Shown here piece by piece: positions 17,939 to 27,233 of a DNA stretch of 64,000 bases. How positions within the stretch are numbered: the stretch's first letter is position 1; the number at the start of each line of letters is the position of its first letter. Below the pieces are notes generated by a model. The model worked only from the letters and a program-made list of their open reading frames with translations. It did no database searches and was not told the DNA's origin. Location: the NCBI RefSeq assembly GCF_030758755.1, contig NZ_CP132387.1, forward strand, positions 2,037,001 through 2,101,000, written 5' to 3'. Position numbers and translations under genes: made by a program. This DNA comes from Bartonella apihabitans. GTDB taxonomy: Bacteria; Pseudomonadota; Alphaproteobacteria; Rhizobiales; Rhizobiaceae.

Positions 17939-18847
17939 TCATGATTTTATGCTGTTATTTACCTTTAATGTTTCGTCATGGTATTCACCCGACAGACGCA
18001 ACCATTCGCGAGCCGCATAGGAAAGGTGACTATTGCTACGCCAAATCAATGCCATATGCCATTCAATGATTGTGTCGGTCATTTCAACCATTTTGACATT
18101 TTTGACATTCCGTTTTTCGGCAATCATACGGGGTAAAAAACCAACCCCCATTCCCGCTGCCACCAAACCAAATAAAAAGTCGATCTGACTCGAGCGCGCC
18201 GAAACGACGGGTGACAGTCCTTTTTTATGAAATGTTTCAATAACAAGCGGTGTCAGAGCAAATTGACTGGCAAAAAGCACAAACGGATATTCAACAAGCT
18301 CTTTGGCTGTGATTGTGGTTCGCTCTCCGGCAAGACTGGCCGGCATGAGCGCAACGACAGGATCATTACGAACATCCTGATAATCGAAGCCGCTCGCAAT
18401 TGGTACCAGAGAACCGGCAAGCTCGATTTCTCCCTGCCGCACCAGCTCCTCCAGTTTTTTGCTCCCGTGTTCAACAATATTGATATCGATCTGCGGGTGT
18501 GCGGACGTATAGCGGGCAAGAACCGGAGCAAAAAGCTCCGAACTACCAATAGGCGGAAGTCCTATTTTCAGAATGCCGCGTTTTAGCCCTTTTAATTCGG
18601 CAATCTCACGCTCCATTGCCGATTCTTCGGCAAGTATCCTTTGGGCATGGCGAAAGACATATTCGCCTGCCGCTGTAAGCTGCATTTTTTCTTTGTTTCG
18701 ATTGATTAATTTGGTTCCATACTGGCTTTCGAGCTGGGCCAGAGATTTACTGACCGTCGATTGCGTCGAGTTCAGAACTTTCGCGGCCGAGGAAAAGCCG
18801 TTCTGGCGTATAATTTCGACAAAGGCTTCAAGCGTTCTTATTTGCAT
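17939..18847 (-). CDS. LysR-family regulator, probably of lrgAB (CidR-like)
   Basis: A 302-residue LysR-type regulator. The helix-turn-helix is at residues 18-40 (FSSAAKVLNSTQSTVSKSLAQLE) and a substrate-binding domain follows. The reading frame extends 12 codons upstream, but the ATG at 18847 gives the standard MQIRTLEAFVEI start. It is transcribed away from lrgA with under 100 bases between them, and a dyad lies directly before its start. LysR regulators of this layout (CidR) activate cid/lrg operons in response to overflow metabolites such as acetate or pyruvate. That function is inferred from the gene order. Confidence 0.82.
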   Translation of the reverse strand: MQIRTLEAFVEIIRQNGFSSAAKVLNSTQSTVSKSLAQLESQYGTKLINRNKEKMQLTAAGEYVFRHAQRILAEESAMEREIAELKGLKRGILKIGLPPIGSSELFAPVLARYTSAHPQIDINIVEHGSKKLEELVRQGEIELAGSLVPIASGFDYQDVRNDPVVALMPASLAGERTTITAKELVEYPFVLFASQFALTPLVIETFHKKGLSPVVSARSSQIDFLFGLVAAGMGVGFLPRMIAEKRNVKNVKMVEMTDTIIEWHMALIWRSNSHLSYAAREWLRLSGEYHDETLKVNNSIKS

Positions 18848-18848
18848 A

Positions 18849-18869
18849 ACTATTCTATATAGGAATAGT
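18849..18869. promoter_or_regulatory. Dyad symmetric site upstream of the LysR gene
   Basis: ACTATTC-N7-GAATAGT perfect inverted repeat ending one base before the LysR start codon, in the 93-base divergent promoter region. It fits the T-N11-A type LysR site and overlaps a TATTCTATAT promoter-like stretch. It probably mediates autoregulation and lrgA activation. Confidence 0.5.
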
Positions 18870-18940
18870 CTACATGAATTCAATTCATTTTACGAATGAC
18901 ACAGCATCACTTATCTAACGTTTTGTCAGGAGTAAATTAA

Positions 18941-19349
18941 ATGATACATCGTCTTACTATTCAAACACGCCGGCTTTTCCATCGCAACATATTTGCACAG
19001 ATGGGACTTTTGTGCGCATTCTGGATTATTGGCGAGGTCATTAGCCGGGCACTGAACCTACCGATTCCGGGCGCAATTATCGGTATGGTTCGTCGCACTT
19101 CTTGCGCTTGCCAGCCACAAACTCAGCATATTAAGCATGAAACGCGGTGCCGATTGGCTCATTGCCGAAATGCTCCTGTTTTTTGTTCCGGCAGTTCTTG
19201 CCCTGCTCAATCACAAAGAATTTATCGGCTTGTTGGGTATTAAAATTCTGGTTGTTATTCTTGGCGGCACCTTTGTTGTTATGAGTATCACCGCTTTGAC
19301 AATAGATCTTTGTTACCGCTGGATGTTAATGCGCCATGTCAAACATTGA
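18941..19349 (+). pseudogene. CidA/LrgA-family holin-like protein, frameshifted near 19088
   Basis: The first frame (from 18941, with a CAGGAG ribosome site) encodes the N-terminus with IFAQMGLLCAFWIIGEVIS and PIPGAIIGM. After about 19087 the family continues in a different frame as FVALLALASHKLS, then MKRGADWLIAEMLLFFVPAVLAL and ITALTIDLCYRWM up to 19349. The LrgA family has four membrane helices and about 120-135 residues. One extra base, or a loss of two (or eight between GGTATGG copies), would explain the shift. The C-terminal frame overlaps lrgB by 14 bases, so the operon is otherwise normal. LrgA/CidA proteins with LrgB act in membrane transport of pyruvate-like overflow metabolites or murein hydrolase control. 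Confidence 0.75.
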
Positions 19350-20079
19350 AGCAAATCTTGAACAATATCTTGCCGATATCGAGCTTTATACCAATCCGGT
19401 TTTCAAAACGGTTTTCTGGTCGCTCGTTACCATCCTTCTCTATATGGCGGCTAAAGCATTTTACCGCCGTTTTTCTTATTGGTGGCTAACACCATTGGCG
19501 GTAACACCGCTTCTTTTGATGATTGTTGTCGTCTTGCTTAAAGGTGACTACGCCCATTACATCAAGGCCACCCATTGGCTCGTTGCCATTCTGGGGCCGG
19601 TCACCGTTGCCTTTGCCGTACCAATCTGGCAGCAACGCCGCATCATCGTTAAAAACTGGTTTATTCTTACAATCGGTATCATCGTCGGTTCTTTTGCCTC
19701 GATGTTGTCGGCTTGGGGGCTTGCAACGCTTATGCAACTTGATCCGACTTTGCGGCTCAGTCTTATGCCGCGTTCGATCAGCACACCTTTTGCCATGGAG
19801 GTTTCGGGCGATATTGGCGGCATTCCGGATTTGACAGCCATTTTTGTTGTTCTGACGGGTGTTATGGGCGCTGCACTCGGTGAAGTGATTGTCAAATATC
19901 TGCCGCTACGCTCGTCCCTTGCTCGTGGTGCGCTTTTCGGTATGGGTGCACATGGAGCAGGCGTTGCCCGTGCCCACCAGATGGGGCGCCAGGAAGGGTC
20001 GATTGCCGGCCTTGTTATGGTGATGGTTGGCATTGTCAATGTTCTGCTTGCCCCGATTTTGGGGTGGCTTCTGAAATAG
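19336..20079 (+). CDS. LrgB/CidB-family membrane protein
   Basis: A 247-residue, highly hydrophobic protein with about seven membrane segments. It carries the LrgB hallmarks LMPRSISTPFAMEVSGDIGGIPDLTA and RGALFGMGAHGAGVARA near the C-terminus. The length matches the family (about 230-245). It overlaps the lrgA end by 14 bases, indicating coupled translation, and a terminator hairpin begins 8 bases after its stop. It is the partner of the LrgA-like protein. LrgAB-type complexes have been linked to pyruvate uptake and to control of autolysis; which applies here is unknown. Confidence 0.88.
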   Translation: MSNIEANLEQYLADIELYTNPVFKTVFWSLVTILLYMAAKAFYRRFSYWWLTPLAVTPLLLMIVVVLLKGDYAHYIKATHWLVAILGPVTVAFAVPIWQQRRIIVKNWFILTIGIIVGSFASMLSAWGLATLMQLDPTLRLSLMPRSISTPFAMEVSGDIGGIPDLTAIFVVLTGVMGAALGEVIVKYLPLRSSLARGALFGMGAHGAGVARAHQMGRQEGSIAGLVMVMVGIVNVLLAPILGWLLK

Positions 20080-20087
20080 AACAGACT

Positions 20088-20123
20088 ATATGCGGTTCTT
20101 GATTAAAACCGCATATAATCTTT
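20088..20123 (+). terminator. Terminator of lrgAB
   Basis: ATATGCGGTT / AACCGCATAT perfect 10-bp stem with a 9-base loop and a following AATCTTTTT tract, starting 8 bases after the lrgB stop. Confidence 0.8.
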
Positions 20124-20491
20124 TTGCCCCGCATTTTTATCCGGTCACACAGTTTTTCATTATTGCAAGACACCTTGATAAGGGGATTGGCTGTTCCGGT
20201 GACGCGCCTCCTTTGTGCCCCCACGCTTATTTTGCAAAATTTTTGATAAAAAAGCTTTCCGTCAGCTCAAAATACGCGAAAATCTCCATTCGAATTTCCA
20301 CCGTCGAAGAGCATCGTTTGAATATTTTGCGGCTTTAATAGATAGAAGCCTAATTTCTCTTGCTCTTGCAGCTCAACTCGCTATTTTCCAACTCCTCTGT
20401 GTCAAATGCGTACAATCTTGACACAATGACCTGTTTTATTTCAGGAAAATGCTTTAAAGCAGAACAAAAAGCCGAGTGAAAGGATTCCTCT
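20124..20491. other. Intergenic region upstream of folD
   Basis: About 370 bases without a convincing gene. It must contain the folD promoter, which I cannot place with confidence. The folD ribosome site AAAGGATTCCTCT lies at its end. Confidence 0.4.
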
Positions 20492-21391
20492 ATGGCCAAT
20501 GTGATCGACGGGAAAAAACTTTCTGAAGACATCCTTGCCAAGGTAAAACAGGAAACTGCTGTTTTACGTGAACAACACGATATTCAACCGGGTATTGCGG
20601 TGATTATTGTCGGAGAGGATTCTGCCAGCAAGGTTTATGTTGCATCCAAGGAAAAACGCGCCGAAGAATGCGGTTTTCTATCCAACAAATATGAACTGGA
20701 TGAAAAAACCAGCGAGTCGGATTTGCTTGCCCTTGTCAAGGAACTCAATGAAGACAAAAATATCCATGGCATTCTGGTGCAATTGCCATTACCGGCACAT
20801 ATCAATGCCGATCATGTCATCCAGACAATTTCGCCGGATAAAGATGTTGACGGCTTCCACTATATCAATGCCGGAAAACTTATGACCGGTGCAATTGAAG
20901 ACGCATTTATTCCCTGCACGCCCGCCGGTATCATGTACATGATCAAACATGGTTTGGGTAAAGATCTTTCCGGCCTTGATGCAGTGGTTGTCGGCCGTTC
21001 GAATATCGTTGGAAAACCTGTTGCAGCGCTCCTTCTTGCGGCCAATGCAACAGTCACGATTGCCCATAGCCGCACCCGCGAAATTGATGATGTCTGCCGC
21101 AGTGCCGATATTCTTGTAGCGGCTGTTGGTAAACCCGAAATGATCAAAGGTGACTGGATAAAACCCGGTGCCACCGTCATTGATGTCGGTATCAACCGCA
21201 TTCCTGCACCCGAAAAAGGTCAGGGTAAAACCCGTCTTGTCGGTGATGTCGAATATAAAACCGCAGAAAAAGTGGCAGGCTTCATCACCCCTGTTCCGGG
21301 TGGTGTCGGGCCTATGACAATTGCCATGTTAATGGCAAATACTTTGAAAGCGGCTTGCAAGGCAAATAATTTGCCTTTGCCAAAATTCTGA
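20492..21391 (+). CDS. folD: Bifunctional methylenetetrahydrofolate dehydrogenase / cyclohydrolase
   Basis: A 299-residue FolD, the normal length. It shows the catalytic lysine region [15 protein letters not shown], the [11 protein letters not shown] motif, [13 protein letters not shown], and the dinucleotide fold [18 protein letters not shown]. The C-terminal signature [12 protein letters not shown] is intact. It interconverts 5,10-methylene-THF, 5,10-methenyl-THF and 10-formyl-THF in the cytosol, supplying one-carbon units for purines and formyl-methionine. It is monocistronic, ending at a bidirectional terminator that it shares with edd. Confidence 0.95.
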   Translation: MANVIDGKKLSEDILAKVKQETAVLREQHDIQPGIAVIIVGEDSASKVYVASKEKRAEECGFLSNKYELDEKTSESDLLALVKELNEDKNIHGILVQLPLPAHINADHVIQTISPDKDVDGFHYINAGKLMTGAIEDAFIPCTPAGIMYMIKHGLGKDLSGLDAVVVGRSNIVGKPVAALLLAANATVTIAHSRTREIDDVCRSADILVAAVGKPEMIKGDWIKPGATVIDVGINRIPAPEKGQGKTRLVGDVEYKTAEKVAGFITPVPGGVGPMTIAMLMANTLKAACKANNLPLPKF

Positions 21392-21450
21392 CGGGGATGC
21401 GATATTTTCTTCAAAACATTTGTTGGATGTCATTTCAGAAAATCAATAAA

Positions 21451-21487
21451 AAACGCTCCGGAACAATCAAATCCGGAGCGTTTTTGT
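21451..21487. terminator. Bidirectional terminator between folD and edd
   Basis: 12-bp perfect stem AAACGCTCCGGA / TCCGGAGCGTTT with a 9-base loop. A-rich and T-rich flanks serve both strands. The apparent edd stop codon lies in the loop. Confidence 0.88.
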
Positions 21488-23346
21488 GACTCTATAAAGC
21501 TTTAAAACAGCTATTTGCGCAAAGTGACCAACAACAACGCTTGCTCCTTGATCGGCCCGCCCGACAAATTCACGGAAAACACGGAAAAGCTCGCGTCCGG
21601 TACCGAATTCATGGGCTGAAAGATCAGGATGTTCGATCGGTCTGTTGTTGAACTCCTGTTCATCGACAAGAATTGTCAATGTTCCCTCATTGGCATCAAG
21701 CCGGATCATATCGCCGTCTTTCAACCGTGCAATCGGACCATTATCAAGTGCCTCCGGAGTGACATGGATTGCAGCCGGAATTTTGCCGGATGCGCCGGAC
21801 ATACGGCCATCGGTGACAAGGGCAATCTTCTGCCCGCGATCCTGCAACACGCCTAGAACCGTTGTCAATTTATGCAATTCCGGCATACCATTGGCTTTTG
21901 CGCCCTGATAGCGCACAACCGCAACAAAATCCTTGCCATCAAGTTTGCCGGCTTTGAAAGCATCTTGAAGCTCCAGTTGGTCATTGAAAACCAGAGCCGG
22001 TGCTTCGATCAACCAGCGTTCGGGTTTGACTGCCGACACTTTGATAATGGCAGCGCCCATATTGCCGGAAAGCACACGAATGCCACCATCCGGTTGGAAG
22101 GGTTTCCGCCAGCCGGTGAGCACTTTTTCATCGCCACTTTTTTCCGGTGCCGGTTCACGCACAACTTGCCCGTCACTTCCAAGTTTCGGTTCGGTAGCAT
22201 AAGCATCCAAGCCCTCGCCGACGACTGTGCGGACATCTTCATGAACAAGACCCGCCTCAATCAATTGCTTGATAACAAACCCCATGCCGCCTGCAGCATG
22301 AAAATAGTTCACATCGGCAAGACCATTGGGATAAACCCTCGCAATAAGCGGAACAACCGATGAAATTTCGGCAATATCTGCCCAGTTGAGATCAATACCT
22401 GCGGCATGTGCCATAGCGATCAGATGAATTGTATGGTTGGTCGAACCACCAGTCGCATTCAATCCGACAATCGCATTGACAAACGACCTTTCGTCGATCA
22501 TCGCACCGACCGGCGTATATTCATTGCCAAGAGCGGTAATTTTGAGAGCACGCTTTGTTGCTTCCCGTGTCAATGCATCACGCAAGGGCGTATTGGGGTT
22601 GATGAAAGCAGCTCCCGGCATATGAAGCCCCATCATTTCCATCATCATCTGGTTGGAATTGGCCGTTCCATAGAAAGTGCAGGTTCCCGGCCCATGATAG
22701 GATGTCGCTTCCGATTGAAGCAATGCTTTGCGGTCAACCTTGCCTTCCGCATAAAGCTGGCGGATTTCGGCTTTTTTGTCGTTGCCCTGACCGGTTGTCA
22801 TCGGCCCGAAGGCACAAAAATTGCCGGAATATGCCCGAAGGTCAAAGCGGCAATGACAAGACCCGGCACAATTTTATCGCAAATTCCAAGATAAAGTGCA
22901 GCATCGAATACATCATGCGACAGACCGACAGCAGCAGCCATTGCTATCACATCGCGTGAAAAAAGCGACAGTTCCATGCCGGTATAACCTTGGGTAATGC
23001 CGTCGCACATTGCCGGAACACCGCTTGCAACTTCGGCCACACCACCGGCTTCACGTGCTGCAGCCCTGATAATTTCAGGAAAAGCTTCAAAAGGCTGATG
23101 CGCCGACAACATATCATTATAGGCTGTGATAATGCCGATATTGCCGACAACGTCTTCTTTCAACCGTTCTTTGTCGAGCGGTGCACAGGCAGCAAAGCTG
23201 TGCGCCTGATTGGCACAGGCAAAAAAGCTGCGGCGCGGGCGATTGCGTGCGGCATGGTTTATCCGGTCAAGATAGATTTCGCGACTTTTCTTTGACCGTT
23301 CGCGAATCCGGTCTGTCACGGCAGCAATTGTGCCTGAAAGAGACAT
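21467..23346 (-). pseudogene. edd: Phosphogluconate dehydratase (Entner-Doudoroff), frame broken at about 22802
   Basis: Edd converts 6-phosphogluconate to KDPG. The N-terminal fragment (22798-23346) carries the iron-sulfur ligands in [20 protein letters not shown] and ends at IPAIFVPSG. The second (21467-22801) resumes [25 protein letters not shown] and [21 protein letters not shown]. One base inserted at GGCCG (22802-22806) gives the invariant FVPSGPMTTG. The visible C-terminus runs about 15 residues into the terminator hairpin. Another frame would end in TLRK at 21511, nearer the usual 605-610 residues, so a second small shift near 21535 is possible. It is the last gene of zwf-pgl-edd, 14 bases after pgl. 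It is probably functional if the indel is a sequence error. Confidence 0.88.
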
Positions 23347-23360
23347 GTTTTCTATTTCTC

Positions 23361-24128
23361 CTAAACTGAAACTGTATCAAATAACGAATGGGTTCCATCC
23401 GTTATCTGCTTTTCCTCTTCATTCGGCGACCAGTAGACCTGAACCGGATGGCGTGTATTTTTCAACACTGCACGAATAGGCAATTCTTCAACCGATCCGT
23501 TTTGTAAAGCCCGTTCGAAAACATCCAGTTTTGTCTGACCTTCAATATGAAGAGCGATAAAGCGTGCTTCGACAATAACGGGCAATGTAAGCGTTAAGCG
23601 GGCTTCCTTCAAGCCGCGTGCATGAATCGGTAAAACCAGCGCACGCGATTCCGGGTCAATAGCCTGTTTCAGGCGGTCACCACCGGGGAAGAACGAAGCT
23701 GTATGCCCGTCGGTTCCCATGCCAAGAACGATCACATCAAAAGGCCGTGGCAGGCCGTTGATGCGACTTGCTGCGGAAAAGGCCGCAAGCTCTGCAGTAA
23801 TCGACGGGTTATAAAGGCCATAAAAGCGGGCTTTTGAAGCAAAATTCTGTAAGAGGCTTGAACGTACCAGACGTTCGTTGGAACGATCATCTGTCACGGG
23901 CACAAAACGTTCATCGACCAGAGTGACAAGAATGTTTTTCCAATCAATATCTGCCTTGGCGAGATAATGGAAAAAAAGTTCCGGTGTTTTACCACCTGAT
24001 ACTGCGAGCACTGCCTGTTTGCGTTCAACAATAGCAACGCTCAATTCCGCCGCAACCCGATCAGCCAAAGCTGAAGCCAATGCCGAAGGCGTGTCGAAAT
24101 TCAGCCGGTTTGTATCCATCAAGCTCAT
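23361..24128 (-). CDS. pgl: 6-phosphogluconolactonase
   Basis: A 255-residue Pgl. It has the sugar-phosphate isomerase-like fold motifs [36 protein letters not shown] and the family signature [17 protein letters not shown]. The frame extends 13 codons upstream into zwf, but the ATG at 24128, 10 bases after the zwf stop, gives the expected start and length. It hydrolyses 6-phosphogluconolactone in the cytosol between Zwf and Edd. It is the middle gene of the operon. Confidence 0.93.
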   Translation of the reverse strand: MSLMDTNRLNFDTPSALASALADRVAAELSVAIVERKQAVLAVSGGKTPELFFHYLAKADIDWKNILVTLVDERFVPVTDDRSNERLVRSSLLQNFASKARFYGLYNPSITAELAAFSAASRINGLPRPFDVIVLGMGTDGHTASFFPGGDRLKQAIDPESRALVLPIHARGLKEARLTLTLPVIVEARFIALHIEGQTKLDVFERALQNGSVEELPIRAVLKNTRHPVQVYWSPNEEEKQITDGTHSLFDTVSV

Positions 24129-24138
24129 AACAAATACC

Positions 24139-25617
24139 CTAAACTGTGTCGTTCCATGTACGACCATCCCGCTCGATCAGGGCAATCGATTTTGATGGCC
24201 CCCATGTTCCTGCCGTATAACCTTGAACCGGCATATTTGTTGCTTCCCAACCTTCTTCGATCGGGTCAACAAAGCTCCACGCAGCTTCGACTTCATCACG
24301 CCGCATGAACAATGTCTGGTTGCCACGTACGGCATCCATCAATAAACGTTCATAAGCGTCGGGATTGCGAACCTGAAATGAATCGGCAAATGTCATATCA
24401 AGTGGCACATGATGAAGCCGCATTCCACCCGGCCCCGGATCCTTGATCATCAGCCATTGTTTGACACCCTCATCAGGCTGCAAACGGATAACCAGCCGGT
24501 TCGGTACAATCTCGCCAGCCTCGCTGCCGAAAATATTATAAGGAATGGGTTTGAACGTCACCACAATTTCCGACATGCGGGTCGCCAGTCGTTTGCCGGT
24601 GCGTAAATAAAAGGGTGCACCTGCCCAACGCCAATTGTTAATGTCAACTTTCAAAGCAACAAATGTTTCGGTATTGCTTTTGTCTTTTTTAAGATCATCA
24701 AGATAGGAACCGACAGGCCCGCTTGTCGAAGCACCGGCTTTATATTGGCCGCGTACGGTGCGGGTTGTTACATTATGGCTGTCAATTCGGGAAAGCGAAT
24801 GCAGAACTTTAAGCTTCTCGTCACGGACAACATCGGCCGTATTGGCTGAAGGCGGCTCCATCGCAACCAGACACAAAAGTTGCAACATATGGTTTTGCAC
24901 CATGTCACGAAGAGCACCCGCATTGTCATAATAACCGGCACGTCCCTCAAGCCCGACTGATTCGGCTACTGTTATCTGGACATGGTCGATGTGGGCAGAA
25001 TTCCATAATGGTTCATAAAGCGCATTGGCAAAGCGCAATGCCATCAAATTCTGGACAGTCTCTTTGCCCAAATAATGGTCGATTCTGAAAATCTGCTTCT
25101 CGTGAAAAACCCGTGCCAATGTATCGTTCAGCTTGGTTGCAGTTTCACGATCCCGTCCGATCGGTTTTTCAACGATGATACGGGTTTCATCGGTTACCAG
25201 CCCATTTTTTCCCAAATGTTCGGCAATACTGCCGAAAAGTGCCGGACTGACCGCCAGATAAAAAGCTCTGATCGTGTTCTTCGAAGAAATCTCGATTGCT
25301 TTTTTCAATTTGTCCCAACCGTCATCGCTTGTAGCATCAACGGGAACGTAACTCAGCCTTTCGAGAAAACGGTCAACTTCGCCTTTGTCTATATCGGCGG
25401 ACGAAACATGTTTCTCTATCGCCTGGCGCGCAAAATTGCGATATTCTTCATCTGTCAGTTTCGAGCGTGATGTACCGATAATGCGAGTCGGTTCACTGAA
25501 TTGTCCTGTGCATTGGCGGTGATAGAGTGCAGGTAAGAGCTTTCTTTCGGCAAGATCGCCCGCACCGCCAAAAACAATGCAATCAAACGGGGGAATAGGA
25601 ATTATTTTACTTACCAT
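24139..25617 (-). CDS. zwf: Glucose-6-phosphate 1-dehydrogenase
   Basis: A 492-residue G6PD. The N-terminal dinucleotide fold is IVFGGAGDLAERKLLPAL, the substrate and catalytic motif is FRIDHYLGKETVQNL, and the structural-site motif VEKPIGRD is present. The C-terminal beta domain has FYLRTGKRL. The length is standard. It oxidises glucose 6-phosphate with NADP as the entry to the Entner-Doudoroff and pentose-phosphate routes. It is the first gene of zwf-pgl-edd. An eda gene for the final aldolase step is not in the window. Confidence 0.95.
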   Translation of the reverse strand: MVSKIIPIPPFDCIVFGGAGDLAERKLLPALYHRQCTGQFSEPTRIIGTSRSKLTDEEYRNFARQAIEKHVSSADIDKGEVDRFLERLSYVPVDATSDDGWDKLKKAIEISSKNTIRAFYLAVSPALFGSIAEHLGKNGLVTDETRIIVEKPIGRDRETATKLNDTLARVFHEKQIFRIDHYLGKETVQNLMALRFANALYEPLWNSAHIDHVQITVAESVGLEGRAGYYDNAGALRDMVQNHMLQLLCLVAMEPPSANTADVVRDEKLKVLHSLSRIDSHNVTTRTVRGQYKAGASTSGPVGSYLDDLKKDKSNTETFVALKVDINNWRWAGAPFYLRTGKRLATRMSEIVVTFKPIPYNIFGSEAGEIVPNRLVIRLQPDEGVKQWLMIKDPGPGGMRLHHVPLDMTFADSFQVRNPDAYERLLMDAVRGNQTLFMRRDEVEAAWSFVDPIEEGWEATNMPVQGYTAGTWGPSKSIALIERDGRTWNDTV

Positions 25618-25938
25618 AGAAATACCAAAGTCCTCAGACGCTTTACCTCTAGTCTTAAATCTTACTTATATCACGATATATATGCCTTGAGGTGCTGAAT
25701 AAGCTGTTAATTTGCCGGTTACTTCACCATTAAATTTATTGTACGGGCAATCAAAAACAAGCAATCCGGCGTTTCCCCTTTGGAGAAACACAATTTTCCC
25801 GTCAATTCCGGTGCTTCCAAGAGGCGTTTCCAATGGAAGACAATGCGCATCCGATGCGTTCAAGCGCAAATATTGTCATTCATCAATTTTGCGCTAGCCG
25901 CTTCATTCTTCAAGGCGACGAATTAACAATCACTATTT
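25618..25938. other. Intergenic region between zwf and the oxidase gene
   Basis: About 320 bases holding the zwf promoter region and the 3' flank of the oxidase gene. Short ORFs here lack ribosome sites and I do not consider them genes. No clear terminator is visible. Confidence 0.4.
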
Positions 25939-27222
25939 TTAGAATCGATCCATCAAGGCAAAAAACCGCATTGCCATCCAAAGAAGTGGCGCCTTCAATG
26001 CTGTTCCACCCGGAAAAGAAGAAATTTTCAATTCTTTGAAGAGAGAAAGCCGGTCGCCCTTTCCAAGAAGAGATTCTGCATAAAGCTTACCCATAAAAGG
26101 CGCCAGCATCACACCATGACCGGAATAACCGCCGCAATACGTAACATTTTGCATAATGTCACGGATATAAGGCATGCGTTCGACGGTAATGCCAACTGTC
26201 CCTCCCCAGCAATGGGTGAGTTCGATTTGACCCAATTTCGGGAAAATCTCTACAATCTGGGCACGAATACGTTCGGCAAGATGGTCAATAACCGAACGGT
26301 CATAGCTTTCAACCCCTCCGAATAATAAACGGTTATCGGCACTTTTTCTGAAATAGCGCACAACAAAACGCGAATCATCAACAGCTTCGCCGCCACGCAA
26401 AATTTCGCTATCGATTGGTAAAGGGGCGGTTGCTCCGATATAGGAACGTATCGGCACAATATATTTTTCGACGAAACGTTGCAAACCCAGATCATAACCA
26501 TTGGTAGCAAGCAAAACCTGTCTGGCTACGATATATCCCTCGCTGGTCGTAATAATACATTTATCGCCTTCGGTGCGAACTGCCGTAGCACGGGTTTTTT
26601 CATAAAGCTGCGCACCTGCTTTCGAAGCAAGATTGGCAAGCCCGACAACCAGTTTTAGCGGGTTGATGTGGCCGGTACCGGTATCGCGAATTCCTCCATA
26701 ATAAAAATCCGCCCCCAAACGCTCATGTGTCTCCTTGCTGTCCATAAAAGACAATTTGTCATAGCCATAACGGAGCATATTGGCGACATGCTCCTGATAG
26801 GCGCCAATCTCGCGTTTTTTATAAGCAAGAGACAGTTGTCCGGGAACATAATCGAGATCGATGATGCCTTTCTCTTGAAAGTCCAATATATCTTTCTTGG
26901 CTTCTTCAGCGAGATCGAACAAAGCTTTTGTCCGCTCGAACCCCAGTGTTTTCTCAAGCTTTTCCACCCATTGACGCTGACCTGTTCCAAGTTGTCCACC
27001 ATTGCGGCCGGACGCTCCGTCACCAAACCGCGCCGCGTCGACAAGCACAACACTCAAGCCCGCTTTTGCCAGATGATAGCTTGCGGAAAGTCCGGTGAAG
27101 CCGCCACCGATTATCGCGACATCACAATCTTTTTTTTCATGGAGAGAAGGATAGGTCGGGCGTTCGGCTACACTGAATTCATACCAGGATAGCCCCGGTG
27201 ATATATTGTTTTCGTGAAACAT
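25939..27222 (-). CDS. FAD-dependent oxidoreductase (gamma-glutamylputrescine oxidase-like)
   Basis: A 427-residue DAO-family flavoprotein. The FAD-binding start is DVAIIGGGFTGLSASYHLAKAG, followed by RFGDGASGRNGGQLGTGQ, the pattern of PuuB/OrdL enzymes. The C-terminal CGGYSGHGVMLAPFMGKLYAE closes the FAD site. The ATG at 27222 matches the family start (FHENNISPGLSWYE), although the frame is open upstream through the preceding stop region. It lies 11 bases after the glutamine-synthetase-like gene, forming a PuuA-PuuB pair. PuuB oxidises gamma-glutamylputrescine. The rest of the putrescine pathway (puuC, puuD) is not seen here, so the substrate is inferred. Confidence 0.85.
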   Translation of the reverse strand: MFHENNISPGLSWYEFSVAERPTYPSLHEKKDCDVAIIGGGFTGLSASYHLAKAGLSVVLVDAARFGDGASGRNGGQLGTGQRQWVEKLEKTLGFERTKALFDLAEEAKKDILDFQEKGIIDLDYVPGQLSLAYKKREIGAYQEHVANMLRYGYDKLSFMDSKETHERLGADFYYGGIRDTGTGHINPLKLVVGLANLASKAGAQLYEKTRATAVRTEGDKCIITTSEGYIVARQVLLATNGYDLGLQRFVEKYIVPIRSYIGATAPLPIDSEILRGGEAVDDSRFVVRYFRKSADNRLLFGGVESYDRSVIDHLAERIRAQIVEIFPKLGQIELTHCWGGTVGITVERMPYIRDIMQNVTYCGGYSGHGVMLAPFMGKLYAESLLGKGDRLSLFKELKISSFPGGTALKAPLLWMAMRFFALMDRF

Positions 27223-27233
27223 AAATTGATATC

